13,795 nt of DNA from Baffinella frigidus (GCA_026770585.1 MU647088.1:189438-203232), one strand, 5' to 3'. Positions 7,201 to 11,135 are shown, numbered from the stretch's first letter. The notes: generated from the sequence alone by a model not told the origin. Translations and numbers: made by a program.

Positions 7201-7268
7201 ATAAGCTGGCAAACCTCGCTCAGAAGAAAACAAAACCTCTCCTCCCTGCAGGGGTACCTCGCTCATAA
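1265..7268 (+). CDS. DDI1: DDI1-like retropepsin-domain protein, split gene, 5'-partial
   Basis: Six exons join in phase (1265-1324, 2527-2604, 3916-3980, 4380-4413, 5521-5630, 7127-7268) into 489 nt: 162 residues plus stop. Known DDI1 proteins are ubiquitin-binding shuttle factors with a homodimeric aspartyl protease fold. Visible landmarks: A-M-E-x2-P-E-x-F-G-x-V-x-M-L leading into the first strand (residues 1-14), catalytic DTGA at 31-34 then [18 protein letters not shown] (52-65), ILGRIH (69-74), and [16 protein letters not shown] at 100-115. Block order, and the spacing through residue 116, agree with my recollection of animal DDI1. The tail after ANVLRL (117-122) is shorter. The helical and ubiquitin-like parts lie upstream or are lost. 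Every intron is GT-AG. Functionality is uncertain because of the repeat load; an expressed gene or a recent pseudogene are both possible. Confidence 0.83.
1303..1549 (+). pseudogene. Exon-1 donor side duplicated around CT repeat
   Basis: The end of exon 1 and start of its intron (1303-1348: GATGCTCTGCGTCCCGTGCC, AG, then GTACAACGGTCTCCCCTCCCT) is copied at 1507-1549 (GATGCTCTGCGTGCCGTGCC, AG, then GTAGCGCGGTCGCCCCTCCCT). A CT/GCTC microsatellite (1349-1496) fills the gap. The second copy keeps a legal GT donor but has no usable upstream exon, so it is an echo rather than an exon. Confidence 0.75.
1349..1496. repeat. CT-rich microsatellite
   Basis: (CT)n with GCTC and CGCG interruptions, lying inside intron 1 of the DDI1-like gene between the two copies of the exon-1 donor side. 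Confidence 0.95.
1549..1606 (-). repeat. Inverted copy of the TTTTATGGG repeat
   Basis: The reverse complement reads GATTTTATGGGTACCCAGTA, then AATTTCATCAA, close to the direct repeats at 5161-5520 in the intron before exon 5. It is the only copy seen on this strand. Confidence 0.6.
1621..1963. mobile_element. MITE family D, long copy
   Basis: Ends ATGCAAAAAGCTTACGCCAG (1621) and, complementary, CTGGCGTTAGCTTTCGGCAT (ending 1963) form terminal inverted repeats of about 31 bp with few mismatches. Inside is a second palindrome, AGTCCCTCGCTAGCGAGGGA (about 1747-1767), and no coding capacity. A shorter relative is at 4801-4972. No clear target duplication. It sits in intron 1 of the DDI1-like gene. 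Confidence 0.75.
1984..2112. repeat. CCTCCTAGCCAACG repeats and hairpin
   Basis: ACCAYCTCCTAGCCAACG-like units occur three times in a row (about 2002, 2024 and 2049), and the last forms a hairpin with CCGTTGGCTAGGAGGTGGTC at 2084-2103. The outer GGGGCGGGTGAGGTGACCA recurs inverted at about 4773-4797, next to the other family D MITE, so this block travels with family D or is part of a larger element. Confidence 0.6.
2138..2250. repeat. Imperfect TTCATTCGCCAGTTCT repeats
   Basis: Pyrimidine-rich stretch with about five imperfect copies of TTCATTCGCCAGT(T)CTTACT. No recognisable protein in any frame. Part of intron 1 of the DDI1-like gene under the exon model. Confidence 0.6.
2341..2520. repeat. 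GAAACCC heptamer array
   Basis: About 25 units of seven bases, mostly GAAACCC, with ATCCGAA, GACCGAA and CCAAACC variants. It has the 7-bp period of the CCCTAAA arrays elsewhere, with G for T. It runs up to the acceptor CACAAACAG of exon 2, so it forms the 3' end of that intron. Confidence 0.9.
2527..2604 (+). CDS. DDI1-like exon 2, catalytic DTGA
   Basis: Acceptor ACAAACAG ends at 2526 and donor GTGCGT starts at 2605; phase 0 at both ends. It encodes [20 protein letters not shown] and then EDLVEK. D-T-G-A is the aspartyl protease active-site motif (Asp codon 2557-2559), and the following T-I-M-S is typical of DDI1 proteins rather than of retroviral enzymes. Joined to exon 1 it gives C-Q-V-N-R in register with the family. 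Confidence 0.85.
2657..2740 (+). pseudogene. Exon-2 echo with altered active site
   Basis: Nearly full copy of exon 2 at a constant offset of 116 bases (CTGGCAGTGG at 2661 against 2545), including the donor GAAAAG|GTGCGTTC at 2720. The catalytic Thr codon reads ATG, so DTG becomes DMG, and the proper acceptor is missing. Further donor-side scraps (CGAAAAGGTGCG) lie at about 2801. Inclusion in mRNA would not give an active protease. Confidence 0.8.
3024..3040 (+). pseudogene. Exon-3 echo 1 (short)
   Basis: AAGCAGGTCGGGCCGACACA, then CCTGGTC, matches the acceptor and first codons of exon 3 (V-G-x-x-H-L-V), then diverges. It is the most upstream of five copies preceding the real exon. Confidence 0.55.
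3262..3345 (+). pseudogene. Exon-3 echo 2 with intron end, cut by a MITE
   Basis: This 84-bp block matches 3882-3965 at a constant offset of 620 with about nine differences. It includes the intron end, the acceptor and the codons for [17 protein letters not shown]. It is then broken by the family C MITE that begins at about 3341. It would be a complete exon start if the MITE were absent. Confidence 0.8.
3341..3493 (+). mobile_element. MITE family C, copy 1
   Basis: Left end GCGGGCTACGAAG and right end CTTCGTCGCCCGCTGTGTGG are inverted repeats. The core CGGTAGGCAACCCGT and CTACGGATAAGGTAACGGAA match the copies at 6737-6897 (inverted) and 13336-13496. It is non-coding. The left terminus is shortened where it meets the exon-3 echo. 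Confidence 0.75.
3531..3560 (+). pseudogene. Exon-3 echo 3
   Basis: ACGAAAACAGGTTGGGCTGA, then CACACCTGGTCGAC, copies the acceptor and V-G-L-T-H-L-V-D of exon 3, then departs into unrelated sequence. Confidence 0.75.
3687..3776 (+). pseudogene. Exon-3 echo 4 fused to MITE C fragment
   Basis: AAAGCAGGTCGGGCTGACGC starts a copy running through L-V-D-S-R-F-S (to about 3731). It is then replaced by the family C core CCTACGGTAGGCAACCCGTA (3732 onward, to about 3776). The exon copy is broken by the same MITE family as echo 2, but at a different base. Confidence 0.75.
3797..3859 (+). pseudogene. Exon-3 echo 5 fused to MITE C right end
   Basis: ACGAAAACAGGTTGGGCTGA begins another copy, with an internal loss (the L-V-D codons are missing). 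It reaches GCTCCGGCATCGCTTCG and joins the family C terminus CTTCGTGGCCCGCTGTGTGG (3840-3859). The intact exon follows 56 bases later. Confidence 0.75.
3916..3980 (+). CDS. DDI1-like exon 3, intact copy
   Basis: Acceptor GCAAGCAG ends at 3915 and donor GTCCAC starts at 3981. It encodes [21 protein letters not shown], plus two bases of the next codon. In DDI1 proteins the same place has R-L-V-D-R-R-W-A-G-I-A-K-G-V-G, the segment leading to the flap. It is the last and only uninterrupted one of six copies. Confidence 0.85.
3984..4379 (+). repeat. CCCTAAA/CCCTGAA/CCCTCAA array forming a whole intron
   Basis: Degenerate telomere-type heptamers begin three bases after the donor of exon 3 and run to the acceptor CCCTGACAG of exon 4. 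CCCTAAA, CCCTGAA and CCCTCAA dominate in runs, which suggests spread of variants by local duplication. Because two convincing in-phase exons flank it, it is intronic rather than a chromosome end. Confidence 0.9.
4380..4413 (+). CDS. DDI1-like exon 4 (34-nt microexon)
   Basis: Acceptor CTGACAG ends at 4379 and donor GTCTGG starts at 4414. The first base completes Arg with AG from exon 3, then [11 protein letters not shown] follows. DDI1 proteins have I-I-G-R-V-H directly after G-V-G-T-Q-K, with the same spacing, which confirms this very short exon. It lies between two telomere-like arrays. Confidence 0.85.
4420..4655 (+). repeat. Second CCCTAAA-type array
   Basis: Heptamers resume seven bases after the donor of exon 4 (ACACCCGAATCCCTAGACCC) and run to about 4655, with CCCTAGA, CCCTGAT and ACACTGA variants. 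This is the 5' part of intron 4. Confidence 0.9.
4801..4972. mobile_element. MITE family D, short copy
   Basis: Ends ATGCAAAAAGCTAACGCCAG (4801) and CTGGCGTTAGCTTGCGGCAT (to 4972) are inverted repeats matching the element at 1621-1963. A second inner pair (GCCTACGGATTGCCTACGG and CCGTAGGCAATCCGTAGG) contains the CCTACGGTAGG core also found in families A and C. It is non-coding and lies in intron 4 of the DDI1-like gene. Confidence 0.75.
5129..5520 (+). repeat. Direct repeats that deliver splice acceptors
   Basis: GATTTTATGGGTGTCCAATT, then AATTCCATGATGTACCGCAG, is the approximate unit. Copies start near 5161, 5198, 5239, 5373, 5452 and 5490. Two of them end in CACCGCAG or TACCGCAG directly followed by a copy of exon 5 (5281 and 5521). 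The acceptor of exon 5 is therefore the end of a repeat unit. Confidence 0.8.
5281..5367 (+). pseudogene. Exon-5 echo, nearly full, no donor
   Basis: With a legal acceptor (CACCGCAG ends at 5280) it encodes [20 protein letters not shown] and then LLGLDNLRR. It is cut off before R-H-R-C-C and runs straight into the next repeat (GATTCCGCGATTTTATAGG). No GT donor follows the exon sequence. It differs from the complete copy (5521) at only a few bases, so the duplication is fairly recent. Confidence 0.8.
5521..5630 (+). CDS. DDI1-like exon 5, complete copy
   Basis: Acceptor TACCGCAG ends at 5520 and donor GTGCAG starts at 5631. It encodes [20 protein letters not shown], then [16 protein letters not shown] plus two bases. 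LLGLD-x-L-x-R-H is the C-terminal signature of the DDI1 protease fold; F-L-x-x-S precedes it with family spacing. It ends in phase 2, matching exon 6. Confidence 0.87.
5693..5727 (+). pseudogene. Exon-5 donor echo 1
   Basis: GGCACCGCTGCTGCATTGAC, then TTCCGGTGCAGATTA, copies R-H-R-C-C-I-D and the donor region of exon 5, with the AG|GT changed to CGGTGCAG. Confidence 0.75.
5812..6010 (+). repeat. Composite unit 1: exon-5 echo, TTTAGGG array, CACGTG palindrome
   Basis: The exon-5 echo GTTGGACAACCCCCGGAGAC to CTCAG|GTGCGG (5812-5860) is followed by CATTTTCTGGGGTT, a TTTAGGG/GTAGGGTTCC array (about 5868-5946) and GAACCACGTGGTTCTC, then GGCCTCGGATCCT. The same order recurs at about 6030 and 6201. 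The donor CAG|GT is intact here, so it could compete with the real one. Confidence 0.75.
6030..6197 (+). repeat. Composite unit 2: exon-5 echo, TTTAGGG array, palindrome
   Basis: ACCTGAGGAGACACCGCTGC to GACCTCCGGTGCGG (exon-5 end), CAATTTTCTGGGGTT, GGGTTTAGGG repeats (about 6085-6137), then GGAACCACGTGATTG and GGCCTTGGATCCTGACACC. It parallels the unit at 5812. The donor is altered (CCGGTG). Confidence 0.75.
6201..6497 (+). repeat. Composite unit 3: exon-5 echo, GAGCCATTT repeats, TTTAGGG array
   Basis: GCGTCGATTTTCTCGTCGGG starts a copy of exon 5 from V-D-F-L. One base is lost in ACACGCTG (frameshift) and the donor is destroyed (CCAGTGCAG). Then come four or more TTTAGAGCCATTTTATTGAC units (about 6268-6385), a TTTAGGG array (about 6405-6478) and GGAACCACGTGGTT. 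Confidence 0.75.
6570..6686. mobile_element. MITE family B, copy 1 (117 bp)
   Basis: CAGGGGTACCTCGCTGATAA to TCATGAGCGTGGTACCCCTG, inverted terminal repeats of about 25 bp, flanked on both sides by TA (6568-6569 and 6687-6688). The core is CCTAGGACCACCATAG and TAGGGTCCTAGG. TA duplication suggests a Tc1/mariner-type source. Non-coding; in intron 5. Confidence 0.85.
6737..6897 (-). mobile_element. MITE family C, copy 3 (161 bp)
   Basis: CCACACAGCGGGCTACGAAG to TTTGAAGTCCACTGTGTGG, inverted relative to the copies at 3341 and 13336 and the same 161-bp length as the latter. It contains TTACGGATAAGG (as complement), the CGGGTTGCCTACCGTAGG core and GTCCTAGGTCTTATCGCTTA. Non-coding; in intron 5. 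Confidence 0.8.
7005..7041. other. Strong hairpin with AAAAG loop
   Basis: GTCACGTGGCCGCCCG pairs with CGGGCGGGGACGTGAC (14 of 16) around AAAAG. Related but weaker hairpins with AAAAGC loops occur at about 10076-10095 and 10931-10953. Confidence 0.6.
7127..7268 (+). CDS. DDI1-like exon 6, C terminus, stop inside a MITE
   Basis: Acceptor GTGTGGCAG ends at 7126. The first base completes Arg with AG from exon 5, then [16 protein letters not shown] follows. DDI1 proteins have K-N-V-L directly after I-D-L, so phase and sequence both fit. The tail [18 protein letters not shown] is helix-like. The frame then enters MITE B at 7249 and stops at TAA 7266-7268, giving V-P-R-S as last residues. Alternatively a donor (GGG|GTACCT) skips the MITE; I judge the stop more likely. 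Confidence 0.65.
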
Positions 7269-7483
7269 CACAACATCCCCCCCTAGGACCACCATAGGGC
7301 CCTGGGCATAGGCCTACTGTAGGGGCCTACAGGGGTGCCTCGCTCATAAGAAACTGCCCCCCCCCTAGGACCACCATAGGGCCCTATGCATAGGCCTACT
7401 GTAGGGTCCTAGGGTGGGGCAGTTTCTTATGAGCGAGGTACCCCTGTAGGGGGGGGTGCTTTCTTATGAGCGAGGTACCCCGG
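7249..7483. mobile_element. MITE family B, copy 2, split by copy 3
   Basis: The left half (7249-7329, CAGGGGTACCTCGCTCATAA to GGCCTACTGTAGGGGCCTA) and right half (7447-7483, TAGGGGGGGGTGCTTTC to GAGCGAGGTACCCCGG) rejoin into a normal element if copy 3 and one TA are removed. The left end abuts exon 6 of the DDI1-like gene and supplies its stop. Confidence 0.8.
7330..7446. mobile_element. MITE family B, copy 3 (117 bp), nested
   Basis: CAGGGGTGCCTCGCTCATAA to TTATGAGCGAGGTACCCCTG, inserted into copy 2. TA sits on both sides (7328-7329 and 7447-7448) and the host restores exactly when one TA is removed. This is the cleanest evidence in the window for a 2-bp TA target duplication. Confidence 0.88.
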
Positions 7484-7496
7484 TAGGACCACCATG

Positions 7497-7544
7497 GGGC
7501 TCTAGCCACGAAAGCCTCGCTAGGAAGTTCGCTGATGGCTGCTG
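7497..7544 (+). pseudogene. Possible exon-6 echo
   Basis: CCTCGCTAGGAAGTTCGCTG, then ATGGCTGCTG, resembles TCTCGCGAAGAAGTTCGCAG, then ATAAGCTGG of exon 6 (7181 onward) with about four differences in 22 aligned bases. Both are followed by CTGCAGGGGTACCTCGCTC. It lies between two family B elements. Confidence 0.45.
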
Positions 7545-7660
7545 CAGGGGTACCTCGCTCATAAGAAAGCGCCCCCCTCCCTATGACACCATATGGCCCT
7601 AGGCACAGACTACTGTAGGGTCCTAGGAGGAGGCGCTTGCGTATGAGCGAGGTACCCCTG
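7545..7660. mobile_element. MITE family B, copy 4
   Basis: CAGGGGTACCTCGCTCATAA to GTATGAGCGAGGTACCCCTG, 116 bp. Neither flank is TA; the right end touches the first base of a family A MITE (7661). Confidence 0.85.
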
Positions 7661-7761
7661 TCCCTTAAGTGGCGAGGGGGTCAAAATTGACCCCCAAGAG
7701 GTCCTCGGCAGGTCCTAGGGCCCTACGGTAGGGCGTAGGAGCCTACTCGCCACTTAAGGGA
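7661..7761 (+). mobile_element. MITE family A, copy 1 (101 bp)
   Basis: TCCCTTAAGTGGCGAG and CTCGCCACTTAAGGGA are perfect terminal inverted repeats. The internal hairpin GGGTCAAAATTGACCC is followed by GTCCTAGGGCCCTACGGTAG. The right flank is TA; the left abuts MITE B. All four copies in the window are exactly 101 bp. Confidence 0.9.
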
Positions 7762-7857
7762 TAGGCTCAGCAGCGCAGAGTTGGAGGGAGGCGCATCCAC
7801 GTAAGGAGCCGCTTTGTAATGTTTTCGCGACGAGATAATACAAACTGTACATACATG

Positions 7858-7997
7858 TACCACACGGTGGGCTTCGAGGGTTTCGGGGCCCCTAGATTGA
7901 GCGGTAACGTGACCAAATTTGCATTAGAAAATCCTTAAAGTTAACTGCCCACAGGGTACGTTGACTTTTGATGAAAGGTCTGTAGTCCACCGTGTGG
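7858..7997. mobile_element. TIR hairpin related to family C ends
   Basis: TACCACACGGTGGGCTTCGA (7857) and AGTCCACCGTGTGG (to 7997) are inverted. The terminal motif CCACACxGYGGxCT resembles family C (CCACACAGCGGGCT), but the inside differs. It contains ATCCTTAAAGTTAACTGCCC through TTGACTTTTGATGAAA (7930-7976), which recurs inverted at 11673-11724. Confidence 0.6.
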
Positions 7998-8002
7998 ACG
8001 TA

Positions 8003-8123
8003 CAGGAGTACCTTGCTCATAAGAAAGCGCCTCCCCCTAGGACCCTACAGTAGGCCCATGCCTAGGGCCCTACGGTGGTCCCTTTAGGGGGGGGGGCGGT
8101 TTCTTATGAGCGAGGTACCCATG
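8003..8123. mobile_element. MITE family B, copy 5, core inverted
   Basis: Arms CAGGAGTACCTTGCTCATAA and TTATGAGCGAGGTACCCATG are normal family B. The core, however, reads GGACCCTACAGTAGGCCCAT, then GCCTAGGGCCCTACGGTGG, the reverse complement of the core in the other copies. The left flank is TA, the right TT. Confidence 0.82.
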
Positions 8124-8164
8124 TTTTGCTCGATTGTAGCTAGCCGCGCGTATCCGCGTGGCTA

Positions 8165-8265
8165 TCCCTCAAGTGACCAGGGGGTCGAATTCGACCCCCA
8201 AGAGGTCCTAGGCAGGTCCTAGGGCCCTACGATAGGGCGTATGAGCCTACTGGCCACCTAAGGGA
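8165..8265 (+). mobile_element. MITE family A, copy 2 (101 bp)
   Basis: TCCCTCAAGTGACCAG to TGGCCACCTAAGGGA with TA on both sides (8163-8164, 8266-8267). The internal stem GGGGGTCGAATTCGACCCCC is perfect. It is the most diverged copy in its arms. Confidence 0.9.
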
Positions 8266-8328
8266 TACCGTTGGTTTGTGAACACCTGCCCTTGAAGCAG
8301 ACTGAGACTTGTTTTGAGAAGTTTCCGT

Positions 8329-8331
8329 GCG

Positions 8332-8362
<31 letters not shown>
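8329..8362. repeat. GA microsatellite
   Basis: (GA)n with one GGGA interruption. The downstream 8363-8624 has no recognisable gene. It contains a partial tandem of ATCGGAGTTCCCCACTAC (8503-8535). Confidence 0.9.
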
Positions 8363-8624
8363 TGTTTATTGACTGCTTACAAGCCTGGATCAAAAGTGGC
8401 CCGAAGCCGCGCCATCTGTCAGGATCCCAGGCCGCATGCCTAGAGCATGTGTGCATCATGCTCGGCACGTGCAACCCCACTAGGGCGGTCACGTTGCCAA
8501 ATATCGGAGTTCCCCACTACATCGGAGTTCCCCACGGAGTTACCTACCCACACCAGCCGTCGGTGTCACGGCCCTAACTATCCCTTTCGGGGCCTAGTGA
8601 GAGCAACCCTGTACGGATGAAGGC

Positions 8625-8777
8625 TAGTTCATCACGTGCGATACAGGGCCACCTCGCTCGTGAGAAACGCCCACCCCCCTAGGACCACCAGAGGGCCCTA
8701 GGCATAGCCCTAGTAAGGTCCTCCGGGGGTGCAGTTTCTGAAGAGCGAGGTACCCCTGTAGTTCATCACGTGCGATA
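8625..8777. mobile_element. MITE family B, copy 6, with 19-bp flanking direct repeat
   Basis: The element 8644-8758 (CAGGGCCACCTCGCTCGTGA to GAGCGAGGTACCCCTG) is flanked by perfect copies of TAGTTCATCACGTGCGATA at 8625-8643 and 8759-8777. The repeat begins and ends with TA, so the usual TA duplication is nested in a longer one. Confidence 0.88.
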
Positions 8778-9131
8778 GAGCACGCGGCTCTGGATCGCGC
8801 GGCCCTGAGAGGGGGAATGAACTCTGTCGGTTGAGCTTTGCTCAGGTTCTCTGCAGTCCTTTCTACGGAAGGGCGTGTCGTTGGCATATGTTGAGAGAAA
8901 TTACAACCTCAAGGACCTAAAGGTTCTGACTGCCGCCATTCTACCGATGTGAGACCGCCGAACTCACACAGGGGTACCTCCTACGCACCCCAAGACCAGC
9001 GCAAGGCCGTTGGTGTAGGGCTGCTGGAGGGCCGTCATTCCAGATCGAGATACCAATGCAATCCGGGGACTTGATATTGTGGTTCGACTACAGTCCTGTG
9101 ATTCTAAAACGATTTATTTCCTCGAGTTTTT
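8778..9131. other. Stretch without recognised gene
   Basis: I see no protein family or RNA gene here. A fragment ACACAGGGGTACCTCCTACG (about 8966-8985) resembles the start of family B. The only open frames are short and unsupported. Confidence 0.5.
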
Positions 9132-9133
9132 TA

Positions 9134-9234
9134 TTCCTTAAGTGGCGAGGCGGTCAAAATTGACCGCCAAGAGGTCCTGGGCAGGTCCTAGGGCCCTACG
9201 GTAGGGCGTATGAGCCTACTCGCCACTTGAGGGA
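9134..9234 (+). mobile_element. MITE family A, copy 3 (101 bp)
   Basis: TTCCTTAAGTGGCGAG to CTCGCCACTTGAGGGA with TA on both sides (9132-9133, 9235-9236). The internal stem CGGTCAAAATTGACCG and the GTCCTAGGGCCCTACGGTAG core match the other copies. Confidence 0.92.
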
Positions 9235-9301
9235 TATTCCCAACATAGACGGACATCTCGCTGTTTTAAAAAAGGTTTTTAAAAGGTCCCGCAGGGCCTT
9301 C

Positions 9302-9709
9302 CACACGAGAACGCTAGAGGGGGTGATACAGGTACCCTCGAGCCGGCCATGTTGGTTATCCATTACAGTCTCACGCATAGTGTGGCCGACGAGAACCCAT
9401 CAGCCAGTCTCATCACTACAAGTTTTTAGTTAAAAACTGAAACTGGCTGGGCCTTCTACACGAGAACGCTAGAGGGGCCTATTGCGGGGCGCTGTCAACA
9501 GTTGAAAGGGACCACGCCAGAGGGCTCGAAACATCCACTTTTGACATCTTTCAGGGGAAATCCCCTGAACACTTAAGTCAAAGAAGCCAGATCTGGCGTG
9601 GATAAGGCGTCGGTTTCCCTCGAGCAATCTGGCGTGGGGGGGTCTCGCCGCGTCCGTTGCACGCAGCGAATGGGGCAGGATCACACGAGAACGCTAGAGG
9701 GGCCTATTC
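9302..9709 (+). repeat. Three copies of ACACGAGAACGCTAGAGGGG
   Basis: Copies at 9303-9322, 9458-9477 and 9683-9702; the last two extend into CCTATT. The surroundings show short palindromes such as CAGGGGAAATCCCCTG (9552-9567). No gene is recognised in 9302-9960. ATCTGGCGTGG is repeated at about 9590 and 9627. Confidence 0.75.
9377..9451 (+). repeat. 75-bp hairpin repeat, copy 1
   Basis: ATAGTGTGGCCGACGAGAAC to CTGAAACTGGCTGGG. CAGCCAGT pairs with ACTGGCTG, and the inner AGTTTTTAGTTAAAAACT is almost self-complementary. Other copies are at 10463-10536 and 10621-10695. Confidence 0.75.
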
Positions 9710-9871
9710 AAAACCGATGTGCTTTTAAAAGTGGGCATTTGTGTGGTAACGTTCGTTGGTTGGTCACATAACTCTGCATATATTGCACAGCCACGAGGTT
9801 GGAACACCCTATCCTGGTACAAATATTTACAACCCCACATGTAAATAGGATCCTCCAGCTTTCTCGAGTGG

Positions 9872-9907
9872 TTCCTGCGGACCCGTTGATTCCTGCGGAC
9901 CCGTTGA
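9872..9907. repeat. 18-bp tandem pair
   Basis: TTCCTGCGGACCCGTTGA occurs twice in perfect tandem. The region 9908-10460 holds no recognised gene. It contains a weak hairpin (CCGTCC/GGACGG, about 10076-10095), a CCTCCGGAGG palindrome (10100-10109) and the TATA-like sequence at 10122. Confidence 0.85.
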
Positions 9908-10121
9908 TGCAGAGGATTGAGGCAGAACCATTTAGACCAGGGCACAAGCGGGCGTCACGGCAGGCACTGTAAAGAAGGCAGCTTGTAGCGAAGCACGGGA
10001 GATGTCGCAGGGCAACTCAGCACACAGGATCAAGGTTTGGGCATTTACTTGATACGGGCGCGAAGAACTTCCCACCCGTCCTAAAAAGCGGACGGCCTCC
10101 CCTCCGGAGGGAGACTAAATG

Positions 10122-10129
10122 TATATAAA
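10122..10129 (+). promoter_or_regulatory. TATA-like box, unsupported
   Basis: TATATAAA in an otherwise GC-balanced stretch. No convincing coding region follows within a few hundred bases, so a promoter role is only a possibility. Confidence 0.15.
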
Positions 10130-10462
10130 GGTCCTACCCCTTATTTAGACCCTAAAGAGTTTCAGAGCAAACCTAAGACAGGCACCAGTAACCTGTACAA
10201 AAGTGCCTTGACAATAACAAGACGTTTCTCGAGTCTTCTTCTGTATTACTCTCGATACAGGTCCTACATGAGGCCCTTGAGCCTTGACTTGAGTGATACA
10301 AAAGTCTACGAGCCTTAAGAAACGGGGGCGCCTCAGAGACAAGAGCTATGCCATGTTTCCCGAGTGGTAAAAACTGACTGGCCGTGACGCTGTGAGACGT
10401 CATTTCTAACTCGAGGGCTTTTCCTCAAAACAAAAAAATGGGGGGCGTGTTGATGGTAATGA

Positions 10463-10536
10463 ATAGTGTGGCTGACAAGAGAAACATCAACCAGTCTCAC
10501 AAGATTCGGTTTTTTGTTGAAACCTGAAACCGGCGG
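10463..10536 (+). repeat. 75-bp hairpin repeat, copy 2
   Basis: ATAGTGTGGCTGACAAGAGA to ACCTGAAACCGGCGGGA. The most diverged of three copies; the inner palindrome is partly lost. Confidence 0.7.
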
Positions 10537-10620
10537 GATACCAGTTTCTGTACCAGTTTTCTGCAGGCATTAAAGATGCAGGCTCAAACCGTCAGGTTGG
10601 AGGTTCCACCCTTTAGGATG

Positions 10621-10695
10621 ATAGTGTGGCCGACGAGAACCCATCAACCAGACTCATAACTATCAGTTTTCAGTTAAAATCTGAAACTGGCTGGG
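10621..10695 (+). repeat. 75-bp hairpin repeat, copy 3
   Basis: ATAGTGTGGCCGACGAGAAC to CTGAAACTGGCTGGG, close to copy 1 at 9377. The open frame that starts here owes its first codons to the repeat. Confidence 0.75.
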
Positions 10696-11135
10696 GTGTA
10701 GGGTACCAGTTTTTTCAAGGCCAACAGGTACCTGGTACCCTCCACGAACGAAGCGCAAATGGCCGTGCCAAACAATCCGTGAGCCGCCATCTGTCGCAAA
10801 AAGTTCCTTTTCAAAAAACTTATCTCCTTACCCACGAGGCTAACCAAGCGAACATGATAAATGTCAATTGTCAACGTGTGAAGTATATTTTCAGATGAAA
10901 AGAATCTAGATTCTTCTGTTACTCTCGAAGTCCGGCCGAAAAGCAATCGGACACGTGACCAATTGCAGACTTGTGGCGTGTTTCCTCGGCAATAATCCAA
11001 TAATTGACTTAGGAATCTGTTCAAAAGGGTAATGGTTTCTTCCCGAGTTTCTAAAGGTTTTAAATGCTCGGAGCATTCAAAAGGGGGGGGAAAGCGAGGT
11101 TTAATAAGATGACAAACACGACCGCTGCACGCCAC
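10674..11135 (-). CDS. Unassigned 153-codon open frame, doubtful
   Basis: The longest non-repetitive frame between the two genes. No family, motif or membrane segment recognised. Its end overlaps a hairpin repeat, and its middle (about 10931-10973) carries sequence related to the hairpin region at about 6999-7036, which argues against a real gene. Introns are expected in this genome, so an unbroken frame is not strong evidence. Confidence 0.12.
   Translation of the reverse strand: MACSGRVCHLIKPRFPPPFECSEHLKPLETREETITLLNRFLSQLLDYCRGNTPQVCNWSRVRLLFGRTSRVTEESRFFSSENILHTLTIDIYHVRLVSLVGKEISFLKRNFLRQMAAHGLFGTAICASFVEGTRYLLALKKLVPYTPASFRF

Noticed and set aside
6880-7311. 143-codon + strand frame over exon 6
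   Set aside because: Wrong frame: the neighbouring frame carries [12 protein letters not shown], which continues exon 5 in phase.
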